A stretch of DNA of 64,000 bases from Lachnospiraceae bacterium AB2028 (GTDB taxonomy: Bacteria; Bacillota; Clostridia; Lachnospirales; Lachnospiraceae): NCBI GenBank assembly GCA_000621425.1, contig JHYJ01000006.1, positions 62,001 to 126,000 of the forward strand, in the 5' to 3' direction. Both the position numbers and the translations under genes were made by a program. Numbering within the stretch: the stretch's first letter is position 1; every line of letters starts with the position of its first letter. Positions 41,801 through 49,511 of the stretch are shown here, piece after piece. The notes under the pieces were generated by a model. That model had not been told where the DNA came from. It saw only the letters and a program-made list of their open reading frames with translations, and searched no databases.

Positions 41801-42697
41801 GGGCTGCTGAACAAGGCAGGTTCGCACAAGTCCATAGGCGAAGCCTGTGCAAAGGAAAACGGTATCATGTTAATGATCGACCTCGACAGTTTTAAGCTGG
41901 TTAATGACCTGCACGGACACGAAATGGGCGACAGGATACTCATAAGGTTTGCGGAACTTATAAATGAAGCGATAAAGGAAGATGATCTGGCAGGCAGACT
42001 GGGCGGAGATGAGTTTATAGCTTTCCTAAAGGATACTTCGGATGAGGATGATGTGGAACATGTCTGCAATGTTCTGAATCAGGGAATAGTAAAATCCGCA
42101 AAGGAATATATGGGCGAAGATATGAATATTCCGCTGGGAGCATCCATAGGTGCTGTGCGTGTGCCTAATGAGGGGAATATATTTGACGATGTATTTAGGC
42201 TTGCAGATAAAGCGCTATACAATGTAAAACAGAATGGAAAGCATGGCTATGCATTCTACCAGAAATCAGGAAGTGAAAAAGATGCGAGTCAGACGGAAAA
42301 GAATGACATCAAGCAGATAAAACAAATAATCGGTGAGAGAAATGAAGGCAAGGGTGCTTTTAGCGTGAACTTTGACCGGATGCAGGTACTGTATAAGTAC
42401 ATGAACCGGGCTGACAGGACAAATGGAAGCCACACAGGATTTTTCCGTATCATGCTGGAACGAGCGGACGGAAATGTTGTCGAGGATGAGGTGATGAGTG
42501 CTTTTGAAGATATGCTCATACGAAACCTTAAGAAAAATGATGTGGTAAGTGCATACGGCGGCTGTTTCTTCGTTCTTTTTGCGGCAGGTTCCGAGGATGA
42601 ATATGAGACTGCTTTACAAGGCATAGCAGATGCATGGAACGGCGAAGGCCGGGGAGATCAGTATAAGCTTACCTACGAGATAGACCGGGTAGGATAG
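38837..42697 (+). CDS. ECF-S-like / beta-propeller / Y_Y_Y / tandem GGDEF fusion receptor
   Basis: This is a 1286-residue multidomain protein. Residues 10-195 are five or six TM helices resembling an ECF transporter S component (LPFWLDTIGTMAAAVAFGPI, GALVGLISTLCSGNFSG, PVDVLVYQG). A further TM (about 205-225) leads to a 14-bladed-type Reg_prop propeller (about 240-830) with repeats such as SDGYLWVGTYSGLYRYDG, TKGHMWIGTNDSGVVCYN and DNIWFASDKHGVVKFSR. A Y_Y_Y-like beta sandwich (about 870-935), TM (about 950-970) and coiled linker follow. Next is a GGDEF domain (QTDPMTGLLNKAG, IDLDSFKLVNDLHGHEMGD, LGGDEFIAFL at about 1056), then a degenerate second GGDEF (SAYGGCFFVLF at about 1240). It probably senses an outside ligand and makes c-di-GMP. 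Confidence 0.85.
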   Translation: MKKQDSKAESRLSAYFLIMMVICIAINVAGGLLARVLNLPFWLDTIGTMAAAVAFGPIPGALVGLISTLCSGNFSGFSLFYLPVSILVGVMIGVLYPRKTKKEALGIVTLALLNGLLSAILSTPVDVLVYQGDTGNLWGDALKDMLDTYVSVSNFNTLVAEIFIDFPDRILSMVLAQVLLFICEKERKNIRKKRAEKKKNSGTQTVSAILIIVLVAPVLSPLRTDAADLGYEYEETSFDTDDGMVSSEANSIIQTSDGYLWVGTYSGLYRYDGVKFEEMKLHDSIRNVKELYVDTKGHMWIGTNDSGVVCYNFEMQTGTLYDTESGMPSDSIRHICEDNKGNIYIATDRELARIDGEGKVRIFSEWADITDVTSLMSVPDGRILGVTQNGLFFILKDDILAYTKAYTGTGVSYYCVASDGDNVVLGTSTDILEINKLKDDGIEIVKKINSKELSSFNTIEYDPGLDLYFCCSEKGMGDLDLKTSEFTNLMKSSMHGSVNDVCVDAQDNIWFASDKHGVVKFSRTPFRNFFNKAGVDKTVVNALYRDGDLMYIGTDTGLKAVDLNSYEEKSTPLTTRIADTKVRHIYKDSTGNIWVSMNGGEGLIYQEPDGNVHAVDFYGQGISTPKCRFVKELSDGRILVSCRNAGLFFIEKGKITSVIGANEGMDNTTILSVYETEDGMLMAGSDGDGVYLIKDGRLVGHKSKTEGLRTGVVMKIVPCTDGFIYVSSNALYYDNGDEIRRLENFPYYDNLDVVIDGAGRAWITSSAGLFVVSEEKLLEDSEYACLLLDSNWGLTTSFTANSWNLLDDGQLYLCCVDGVRVINTDIYDDVDNSFQMRLKLVETQDMKYEQIGSRLVLPAVSGRILFHVAVNNFTLTNPLVHYYLEGTGDPGVTCYQDEITPLSFTNLPYGKYKFHIAILNDMTGEVVREEVIDVEKEAQMYERPLFLIYLSFVNSLIVAYFLWLFIEIQRRNRRIRKLRREIQTDPMTGLLNKAGSHKSIGEACAKENGIMLMIDLDSFKLVNDLHGHEMGDRILIRFAELINEAIKEDDLAGRLGGDEFIAFLKDTSDEDDVEHVCNVLNQGIVKSAKEYMGEDMNIPLGASIGAVRVPNEGNIFDDVFRLADKALYNVKQNGKHGYAFYQKSGSEKDASQTEKNDIKQIKQIIGERNEGKGAFSVNFDRMQVLYKYMNRADRTNGSHTGFFRIMLERADGNVVEDEVMSAFEDMLIRNLKKNDVVSAYGGCFFVLFAAGSEDEYETALQGIADAWNGEGRGDQYKLTYEIDRVG

Positions 42698-42746
42698 GGC
42701 TTACGCACTGTGGCCAGAGAACGGTGTGTGCCGTGGACAGTGTGTG

Positions 42747-42775
42747 TAGACAAAAGGGGCTGTCTGTGATAGAAT
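42747..42775 (+). promoter_or_regulatory. Possible promoter for the 70-residue gene
   Basis: TAGACA and TAGAAT are separated by 17 bases about 70 bases ahead of ATG 42846. The -35 is weak. Confidence 0.4.
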
Positions 42776-42845
42776 TACATATCATTTGGCTGTATGTGTT
42801 GCAGCCGTTCTGAACGAATATTTTTATCAGGAAAGGATGACCGGT

Positions 42846-43058
42846 ATGGGAAACGGAGCAGGTGAAGAAGCTTTAAAATCTTTGATGGATACGCTCGCAT
42901 CTTCTGATGAGAGTTCGTTGGCTACTGCTAATCAGGTAATGCGCCAGACAGATATTGATTATCTGGTGAGCCTGCTGCAGGAACTTCAGAAGTATAAGGA
43001 AATAGGCACTCCTGAGGAGTGCGCAGAGTACAAGCGTAAAGCTCTTTCTGCAGGCTGA
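42846..43058 (+). CDS. Small hypothetical helical protein (70 residues)
   Basis: I do not recognise it. ATG 42846 has AGGAAAGG nine bases upstream. A longer reading frame from TTG 42786 lacks such a site. The product MGNGAGEEALKSLMDTLASS continues as two likely helices (ANQVMRQTDIDYLVSLLQEL and PEECAEYKRKAL), with no signal or TM. A terminator follows. Confidence 0.55.
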   Translation: MGNGAGEEALKSLMDTLASSDESSLATANQVMRQTDIDYLVSLLQELQKYKEIGTPEECAEYKRKALSAG

Positions 43059-43091
43059 AGCTTTTGGTGTTGTTTTAATAAGTTTGAACAA

Positions 43092-43129
43092 TGAAGGGGA
43101 TACGCAGGGTCGTGCCCCTTTTGTATTTT
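43092..43129 (+). terminator. Hairpin and T-tract directly ahead of the flippase gene
   Basis: AAGGGG-AT-ACG pairs with CGT-GC-CCCTT around a short loop, then TTTTGTATTTTT. It can end the upstream small gene. It also sits only about five bases ahead of the flippase ATG, so it could act as an attenuator. Confidence 0.65.
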
Positions 43130-43134
43130 TGACT

Positions 43135-44835
43135 ATGTCTGACGGATTAAAAAAGTCACTTGTGATACAGGGCTCAATCCTTGCGATGGCCGGGCTTATA
43201 TCAAAAGTGATAGGTTTCCTGTATAGGATTCCGATGGCTAACATATTGGGTAATGAAGGAAACGGATTGTATTCTGTTTCTTTTGGTATATATAATATTG
43301 CCCTGACCCTTTCTTCCTATAGCATGCCCCTTGCGGTTTCAAAGCTGGTTAGTGCGCGTATAGCAAGGGGAAAGTATAAGAATTCCCATAGGATATTTAA
43401 TATTGCGATTCTTTTTTCGCTGACTACCGGCCTGATTGCCTGGATGGCGCTTTTCTGGGGATCAAAATTCCTGGCGGAGGTATATCAGAAACCGGGGCTT
43501 GAGTATCCCTTAAGGATACTTGCACCGACGACATTTGTAGTGGCTCTTCTGGGGACCTGCCGCGGTTTTTTCCAGGGACACAGGAATATGGTACCTACAG
43601 CGATTTCCCAGGTGATAGAGCAGATAGTTAATGCCATTGTCAGCATCGTAGCTGCGGCTTCTTTTGTGAAAGCTATTGGCGAGATAGAAGCGACGCAGCC
43701 GGGGCTGTCAGTGTTCTTGTATGATCCTGATACTATGTCAGTTGCTGCGGCCGGGGCTACCGGCGGTACCCTTGGTACATTTATGGGGGCACTTGTGGCT
43801 CTTATACTGTTTGTGCTGCTTTTCTTTATGAACGATAAGCAGATTAAAAAAGAGGCTTCAGGGGACGACCTGCCTGATGAAGAAAAGCGGCTTTTATGGA
43901 AGGCGCTTATAGTAACGGTTTTTCCCATTATAATAAGCCAGTCCGTTTATCAGCTGGGATATACTTTGGATGATCTGATATTCGGCAATATCGTGGTAAA
44001 AGTTCAGCAGATTTCGCAGGAAGAAACTACTGTGATGCAGGGAATCTTCAATACCCAGTACAACCAGATGATCAACCTTCCGGCAGCTATAGCAACGGCT
44101 ATGGCGTCTGCGACCATTCCTACTATTGTGGCTGCTTTTTCAAAGAAAGATACGGTTGAATTAAAGAGAAAGACCGACCAGGTGTTTAAGTTCACTCTTC
44201 TGATAGCGCTGCCTTCAGCCATAGGCCTGGCGGTAATGGCAGAGCCTGTTATGCAGACTTTGTTCCCCAGGCTGGGGGATAAAATGGACATGGCGGTACT
44301 TCTTTTACAGACCGGTTCCTCTGCTGTTGTTTTTTATACAATGTCAACTATTTCATCTTCGGTGCTACAGGGGTGTGACCGTATGTGGACCCCGGTGTTT
44401 CATGCGGCAGTTTCCCTTAACATTCATGTGATACTGCTGATTGCATTATTATGTGCTACTGACATGAATGTTATGGCACTTATCATCGGAAATGTTACTT
44501 TCCCGCTTATTACTTCAGTAATGAATATGGTAAGCCTTCGTAAGCGTGCCGGGTATTCCCTTGACTGGAAGAAGACCTTTATACTGCCAGGGCTGGCAGC
44601 TGTTGTTATGGGGGCAGTGACATTCGGTATATTGTGTATGTTGAAGGCGTTGGGTACCGCTAATATTATTCAGCTGGTGGTACCGATAATCATTGCTGTT
44701 CCTGTTTATGCGGCTATGGTTTTTGCATTGAAAGCAGTATCGCTTGAGGAGGCAGGCTCGCTCCCTCTCATTGGAAAATTCATCAAACGGATACTCAGGC
44801 TGTTCGATAGAAAAAAGGGGAAAAATAAGAGGTGA
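43135..44835 (+). CDS. MOP-superfamily flippase (MurJ/SpoVB-like polysaccharide exporter)
   Basis: This is a membrane protein with about 14 TM helices that flips lipid-linked saccharides across the membrane. The N-terminal pattern SLVIQGSILAMAGLISKVIGFLYRIPMANILG, central FFQGHRNMVPTAISQVIEQI and QSVYQLGYTLDDLIFG are characteristic of the Firmicutes SpoVB/polysaccharide biosynthesis branch. The start at ATG 43135 (566 residues) is chosen because it begins the conserved region. It has no visible Shine-Dalgarno sequence and follows a T-tract. A TTG at 43084 would add 17 residues encoded by the hairpin. Lipid II, teichoic or exopolysaccharide substrates are all possible. Confidence 0.85.
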   Translation: MSDGLKKSLVIQGSILAMAGLISKVIGFLYRIPMANILGNEGNGLYSVSFGIYNIALTLSSYSMPLAVSKLVSARIARGKYKNSHRIFNIAILFSLTTGLIAWMALFWGSKFLAEVYQKPGLEYPLRILAPTTFVVALLGTCRGFFQGHRNMVPTAISQVIEQIVNAIVSIVAAASFVKAIGEIEATQPGLSVFLYDPDTMSVAAAGATGGTLGTFMGALVALILFVLLFFMNDKQIKKEASGDDLPDEEKRLLWKALIVTVFPIIISQSVYQLGYTLDDLIFGNIVVKVQQISQEETTVMQGIFNTQYNQMINLPAAIATAMASATIPTIVAAFSKKDTVELKRKTDQVFKFTLLIALPSAIGLAVMAEPVMQTLFPRLGDKMDMAVLLLQTGSSAVVFYTMSTISSSVLQGCDRMWTPVFHAAVSLNIHVILLIALLCATDMNVMALIIGNVTFPLITSVMNMVSLRKRAGYSLDWKKTFILPGLAAVVMGAVTFGILCMLKALGTANIIQLVVPIIIAVPVYAAMVFALKAVSLEEAGSLPLIGKFIKRILRLFDRKKGKNKR

Positions 44836-44915
44836 CAAAGCGGCCGGAAAGCTTGAAAAAGGCACTGCATTGTGCTATAACAGGCTTGAGTGAAAAATGA
44901 TAGGGAGTATGCTTT

Positions 44916-45431
44916 ATGAAAGAAAATGTTCTTTTGTTTGTTACTTCAAATCTTGCAGTCAGACGCCTTGTGCCTGACGATGCGGAACTGTTATACAAGT
45001 ATTCGAAAGAGGCTTCCAACAAGGAGCTTCCCAATGATATTTTTGAAAGTCTTGAGGATGCCAAGAGGCGCCTGGACCTGGTAATAGCAAATTACAGGAT
45101 AGAACACCTGCCGGTATATTTCGGGGTTGTCCTTAAGAGTGAAAATAAGCTTATAGGCGTGCTTTCTTATAAGCGCATGCCGGACTACAATATCATGATT
45201 AATTTTTCCATTGCGGAGGAATACCAGCATCACGGATATGCAACGGAGCTTATCCGGGCAGCAGGCGACAATGTCAAAGAGCATCTAAGTGTCGATAAGG
45301 CTTTTGTCTGCATCAGGTCTTCAAATGACCACGCAAGGCGCGCACTGGAAGCTGCAGGCTATAGCCTTGTGGAAGAGGGCGAGCACGAGTGGTACGGCAC
45401 TATGCAGCCTATATGCAAGTACAGGATATGA
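44916..45431 (+). CDS. GNAT family N-acetyltransferase
   Basis: This 171-residue protein is of the RimJ/RimL-like GNAT branch. N-terminal TSNLAVRRLVPDDAELLYKYS is followed by YFGVVLKSENKLIGVLSYKR, the acetyl-CoA region FSIAEEYQHHGYATELIRAA and SSNDHARRALEAAGYSLVEE. The P-loop is H-H-G-Y-A, where Q/RxxGxG/A is usual. Start ATG behind AGGGAG. The substrate is unknown; context gives no help. Confidence 0.85.
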   Translation: MKENVLLFVTSNLAVRRLVPDDAELLYKYSKEASNKELPNDIFESLEDAKRRLDLVIANYRIEHLPVYFGVVLKSENKLIGVLSYKRMPDYNIMINFSIAEEYQHHGYATELIRAAGDNVKEHLSVDKAFVCIRSSNDHARRALEAAGYSLVEEGEHEWYGTMQPICKYRI

Positions 45432-45452
45432 TTTATTGAGGTACATGACGGC

Positions 45453-45683
45453 ATGCGTATAATGGATTTTAAAATGGAAAGGCCGGGACTTCTGAAGGAA
45501 GGGGACAAGGTTACTGTTACAGAGGGAACACTGCCCCATAGCTATTACTATACAATCAATCCTTCTTTAGCAATGTCCGGCAATTTCTCAATAGCTGAAA
45601 GGCTAAAGGTACTCGAAGGCGTAGTTCAGTCGATAGATGAGACGGAACGAGGATTCTATGTTAAAGTTGGTTTTGAAGAATAA
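45453..45683 (+). CDS. Small hypothetical protein (76 residues)
   Basis: I do not recognise it. ATG 45453 has GAGG eleven bases upstream. The product has a basic-hydrophobic start (MRIMDFKMERPGLLKEGDKV), then a likely small beta-barrel (KVTVTEGTLPHSYYYT, LEGVVQSIDETERGFYVKVG). It ends 19 bases before ridA on the same strand, so it may be co-transcribed with it. Confidence 0.6.
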   Translation: MRIMDFKMERPGLLKEGDKVTVTEGTLPHSYYYTINPSLAMSGNFSIAERLKVLEGVVQSIDETERGFYVKVGFEE

Positions 45684-45702
45684 TAAAAAACGGAGGTAAA
45701 TT

Positions 45703-46080
45703 ATGAAAGTTATCAGCACGGAAAAGGCACCCGCAGCAATCGGACCTTATTCACAGGCAATTGTAGCAGGCAATATGGTATTTGCTTCAGGTCAGATTCC
45801 CATCAATCCGGCTACCGGCGAGATAGAGGCAGTAGGGATTCGGGCACAGGCAGAACAGGCTATCAAAAATGTGGGAGAGATCCTGAAGGCGGCCGGAACA
45901 GATTATGGGCATGTAGTAAAGACTACCTGTTTCCTGGCTGACATGGGAGACTTCGCGGCATTCAATGCAGTGTATGCAGAGTATTTTGTTTCAAAGCCTG
46001 CAAGAAGCTGCGTAGCAGTAAAGGACCTGCCCAAGGGTGTTCTGTGCGAGGTGGAAGTTACAGCATACCTTGGTGAATAA
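45703..46080 (+). CDS. ridA: RidA family reactive imine/enamine deaminase
   Basis: RidA clears reactive enamine/imine intermediates released by PLP enzymes. The sequence holds KAPAAIGPYSQAI, VFASGQIPINPATGEI, QAEQAIKNVGEILKAAG and the active-site Arg in PARSCVAVKDLPKGVLCEVE. Length 125 is normal. RBS CGGAGG. Confidence 0.95.
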   Translation: MKVISTEKAPAAIGPYSQAIVAGNMVFASGQIPINPATGEIEAVGIRAQAEQAIKNVGEILKAAGTDYGHVVKTTCFLADMGDFAAFNAVYAEYFVSKPARSCVAVKDLPKGVLCEVEVTAYLGE

Positions 46081-46094
46081 TTTTTCTTGCAGCT

Positions 46095-46131
46095 AAACCC
46101 TGATTCTTTGACTAAAGAACAGGGTTTTTTT
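46095..46131 (+). terminator. Terminator after ridA
   Basis: AAACCCTG and CAGGGTTT, extended by TTCTTT and AAAGAA, form a long stem followed by T7. Confidence 0.92.
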
Positions 46132-46162
46132 ATAGCAGAAATGGTATAGGAGAAAGGGAAAA

Positions 46163-47767
46163 ATGAATGTATGTCTTTTAAATGATTCTTTTCCGCCTGT
46201 CATAGACGGCGTGGCAAATGTTGTAATGAACTACGCGGGAATTATGACAGATCAGGATATGGCTAATGTTATAGTGGCAACGCCTAAGTATCCTGATGCG
46301 GACTATGACTGCTATCCTTATCCTGTAGTACCTTACAAGAGTTTTGATACTACGGAAATAGTAAAGGGATACAGGGCAGGAAATCCCTTTAATCATGAGG
46401 CTATAGAGAGGCTGAAGAAATTTTCTCCGGATATCATACACAGCCATTGTCCGGTGTCGTCTACCATAATGGCCCGTATCTTAAGAAATGAGACAGATGC
46501 CCCCATAGTTTTTACCTACCATACGAAATTTGATGTGGACATTGCCAGGGCGGTAAAAGCGGAGTTCTTGCAAAAGGAGAGTATCCGTGCATTGGTTGCA
46601 AATATATCCGCTTGCGATGAAGTATGGGTTGTAAGCGAAGGCGCAGGTGAAAACTTAAAGAGCTTAGGATATGAGGGTGAATATACCGTAGTATCCAATG
46701 GCGTTGACTTTGCAAAGGGACTGGCGGACCAGGAAAAGGTAAGGGAAGTTACGGGAGATTTTGATCTTCCGGAGAACCTGCCTGTGTATCTTTTTGTAGG
46801 CAGGCTGATGAAGTACAAGGGACTGATGATAATAGCTGATGCACTGTCTAAGCTGTCTGAAGAGGACCTTGACTATCGGATGGTATTTGTCGGCGGCGGT
46901 GCGGATGCAGAGGAAATGCAGGATACTTTTGTACGCAGGGGAATAACACTGGATGTTGTAAATGAAGATGGAAAAGTGGTTACCACTCAGGGCACAAAAA
47001 AAGGACGGGTTATTTTTACCGGTGCGATACATGACCGCGAAAGCTTAAGGGCGTGGAATACAAGGGCAGATCTCTTTTTGTTCCCGTCTACTTATGATAC
47101 GAACGGCATAGTGGTAAGAGAGGCAGCTGCCTGCGGCTTGGCCAGTGTCCTTATAAAGGATTCCTGCGCAGCGGAAGGCATAACCGATGGTCGCAACGGC
47201 TATCTCATAGAGGAAAATGGTGATTCGATGGCAGAACTTTTGCGAGAACTTGGAAAAGATCCTGAGAAGATGCGGGAGTGCGGCAGGCATGCCATGGATG
47301 AAATCTATATTTCATGGGAAAGTGCGGTTCATGATGCATACTCAAGGTATGAAGAGCTGATAGAAAAGCGTGACGACAGGCTCTTTGCTGAAATGCTTGA
47401 ACACAGGAGTCTGCTTGAAAGGAAACGCATTGGCGGTTTCATTACGGATTCTAAAGGGACTAACAAGAGACGGCACAGGCATCTTTCGGATGACTTTTAT
47501 GATTTTGCAGCAGAGCTTCATAAGAGCACGGCGCGCATGCTGGAGTTTCAGAAGTCAATCTATTATGGTATGGAAGAAAATGTGTATGATGTGCTTGACG
47601 GCATTGGCAAGTCTTCAAAGAATGCCCTGACCGGAATCGGAAAAACCTCCAAGAATGCTATCACCGACATAAGCAGATCATCCAAGAATGCCTTGAATGA
47701 TATACGTGAAAAGAGCGAAGAAATAAAGAAAGCCATAATGGACGATAACAAGGGCACGAAAATCTAA
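46163..47767 (+). CDS. GT4 glycosyltransferase with C-terminal 11-residue repeats
   Basis: This GT-B fold enzyme resembles 1,2-diacylglycerol 3-glucosyltransferase and other GT4 members. The acceptor lobe has SFPPVIDGVANVV and DIIHSHCPVSSTIMAR. The donor lobe has YLFVGRLMKYKGL, RVIFTGAIHDRESLRAWNTR and the E-x7-E region PSTYDTNGIVVREAAACGL. From residue 480, four consecutive 11-residue units (GIGKSSKNALT, GIGKTSKNAIT, DISRSSKNALN, DIREKSEEIKK) form an amphipathic helix. It probably rests on the membrane surface, as in other 11-mer repeat proteins. The GH13 gene follows 19 bases downstream. RBS GGAGAAAGGG. Confidence 0.87.
   Translation: MNVCLLNDSFPPVIDGVANVVMNYAGIMTDQDMANVIVATPKYPDADYDCYPYPVVPYKSFDTTEIVKGYRAGNPFNHEAIERLKKFSPDIIHSHCPVSSTIMARILRNETDAPIVFTYHTKFDVDIARAVKAEFLQKESIRALVANISACDEVWVVSEGAGENLKSLGYEGEYTVVSNGVDFAKGLADQEKVREVTGDFDLPENLPVYLFVGRLMKYKGLMIIADALSKLSEEDLDYRMVFVGGGADAEEMQDTFVRRGITLDVVNEDGKVVTTQGTKKGRVIFTGAIHDRESLRAWNTRADLFLFPSTYDTNGIVVREAAACGLASVLIKDSCAAEGITDGRNGYLIEENGDSMAELLRELGKDPEKMRECGRHAMDEIYISWESAVHDAYSRYEELIEKRDDRLFAEMLEHRSLLERKRIGGFITDSKGTNKRRHRHLSDDFYDFAAELHKSTARMLEFQKSIYYGMEENVYDVLDGIGKSSKNALTGIGKTSKNAITDISRSSKNALNDIREKSEEIKKAIMDDNKGTKI
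47600..47731 (+). repeat. Four 33-base units encoding 11-residue amphipathic repeats
   Basis: This coding repeat at the end of the GT4 gene has consensus protein unit D/G-I-x-K/R-S/T-S-K-N-A-I/L-T/N. The first three units are nearly identical and the fourth has diverged. Confidence 0.85.
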
Positions 47768-47786
47768 ATGTGTCATAGAGGGGAAA

Positions 47787-49511
47787 ATGAGAACAAACGA
47801 CTGGTATAAATACATGTCTTTTTACCAGATCTGGATCCGTTCATTTAAGGACGGAAACGGGGATGGTATAGGTGATCTGGCAGGTGTATATGGAAAACTC
47901 GAATACATAAAGAGCCTTGGCGTTGACGGAATATGGTTCTCGCCCATATACCCTTCGCCTAATGCTGATTTTGGATATGACATATCTGACTACAAGGACA
48001 TACATCCTGACTACGGTACCCTGGATGACTTTAAGAAAGTACTGAATAAGGCCCATAGGCTGGGACTTAAGGTCATTATGGACCTGGTAATTAATCACAC
48101 ATCTGATGAACATCCCTGGTTTATTGAAAGCAGGAAGGGAAAAGACAATCCCTACAGCGATTATTATATCTGGCGTGATAAGCCCAACAACTGGGAGTCC
48201 ATACTTGAAGGGAATGCCTGGGAATATGATGAACAGAGGGGGCAGTATTACCTGCACCTTTTTGCTAAAAAGCAGCCGGACTTAAATATGGATAATCCGA
48301 AAGTCAGGGAGGAAGTAAAGAGTATACTCCGTTTTTGGCTGGACATGGGCGTGGACGGTTTTAGGGAGGATGTTATCAATTTTATTTCAAAAAGAGAGGG
48401 ACTTCCGGATGGACTTCCCTTTCTGCCTGTCATAAATGGAATGCCTCATTATAAGGACGGTCCCCATATCCATGAGTATCTGGGAGAATTCAGGAAGGTC
48501 TGTGAAGAGTATGACTGTTTCCAACTTGGAGAAGGTCCTATGACAACAGTAAGGTCTGCAATGAACTATCTGACTGGTCCAACAAGGTCCTTGGATATGA
48601 TGTTTTCATTTGACCATATGATGGCTGACTGTCTTTACACGGAGTATGTGCACAGGCCTTTTGACCTTCGTAAATACAAGAGTGCTTTGTCCAGGTGGCA
48701 GTATGCTCTTGCGGGTAAGGCGTGGAATGCATTGTACATAGAAAACCATGACCATCCAAGGATAATAAGCAGATACGGAAGTGAGAGGTTGCGCAGGGAA
48801 AGCGGAACTTCCCTTGCCGTAAGCTACCTGTTTCTGCAGGGAACTCCCTTTATTTACCAGGGCCAGGAAATCGGCATGACAAATATCAGGCTTAAGTCCA
48901 TCGATGATTATGTGGATGTTTCTTCAAAGACGAATTACCACAAATATAATCTTAAGGATACGGTTGAGAGACGGCTGAAGAGAATACATTTTTCCAGCCG
49001 GGATTCTTCCCGCACTCCAATGCAGTGGAATAGCAGTAAATATGCAGGCTTTTCGACGCATAAGCCCTGGTTTTTTGTGAATCCGAATTACAGGCGGGTA
49101 AATGTGGCAAGCCAGGAGCATGATGCTGACAGCATACTGAATTTCTATAGGAAATGCCTGAAGATAAGGCGCCACAGCAGGACACTGATTTACGGCTCAT
49201 ATAAAGAGTATTTCCCGGATGATAAGCATATATTTATGTATGAGAGAAGGCTGGGGGATATTTGCTATCTGGTAATCTGCTCTTTTTCAAAGTTTCCTGT
49301 ACGTGTAAGGATTCCGCATGAATTTGTGGGGAAGAAAGCCAAGCTGGTTATCTCAAATTACCATGAAAGTTCAGAGGATGGACACCGTATTAGAAAGGCT
49401 GCAAAGGCGGTTCTGTCTTCGGAAGTTTTTTCTAATGATGGAATGAAGGACGCTATAGGAAAAGAGTGGTTTGCACCGTATGAAACCAGGGTATACCGTT
49501 TCAGGTTTTAA
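47787..49511 (+). CDS. GH13 alpha-glucosidase (oligo-1,6-glucosidase/GH13_31 type)
   Basis: The enzyme hydrolyses alpha-glucosidic bonds of small oligosaccharides. Conserved GH13 regions are DLVINHTSDEHPWF (I), GVDGFREDVINF with nucleophile Asp near 194 (II), FQLGEGPMTTV with the acid Glu near 249 (III) and IENHDHPRIISRYG (IV, where NHDQPR is usual). The N-terminal FYQIWIRSFKDGNGDGIGD is the classic start. No signal peptide, so it is cytosolic. Length 574 is normal. It may handle products of, or share a pathway with, the GT4 enzyme upstream. The last 11 bases overlap a convergent GGDEF gene. Confidence 0.92.
   Translation: MRTNDWYKYMSFYQIWIRSFKDGNGDGIGDLAGVYGKLEYIKSLGVDGIWFSPIYPSPNADFGYDISDYKDIHPDYGTLDDFKKVLNKAHRLGLKVIMDLVINHTSDEHPWFIESRKGKDNPYSDYYIWRDKPNNWESILEGNAWEYDEQRGQYYLHLFAKKQPDLNMDNPKVREEVKSILRFWLDMGVDGFREDVINFISKREGLPDGLPFLPVINGMPHYKDGPHIHEYLGEFRKVCEEYDCFQLGEGPMTTVRSAMNYLTGPTRSLDMMFSFDHMMADCLYTEYVHRPFDLRKYKSALSRWQYALAGKAWNALYIENHDHPRIISRYGSERLRRESGTSLAVSYLFLQGTPFIYQGQEIGMTNIRLKSIDDYVDVSSKTNYHKYNLKDTVERRLKRIHFSSRDSSRTPMQWNSSKYAGFSTHKPWFFVNPNYRRVNVASQEHDADSILNFYRKCLKIRRHSRTLIYGSYKEYFPDDKHIFMYERRLGDICYLVICSFSKFPVRVRIPHEFVGKKAKLVISNYHESSEDGHRIRKAAKAVLSSEVFSNDGMKDAIGKEWFAPYETRVYRFRF

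Noticed and set aside
42786-42845. TTG-started N-terminal extension of the 70-residue protein
   Set aside because: No ribosome-binding site at 42786, while ATG 42846 has AGGAAAGG at good spacing. The extension overlaps the probable transcript start region.
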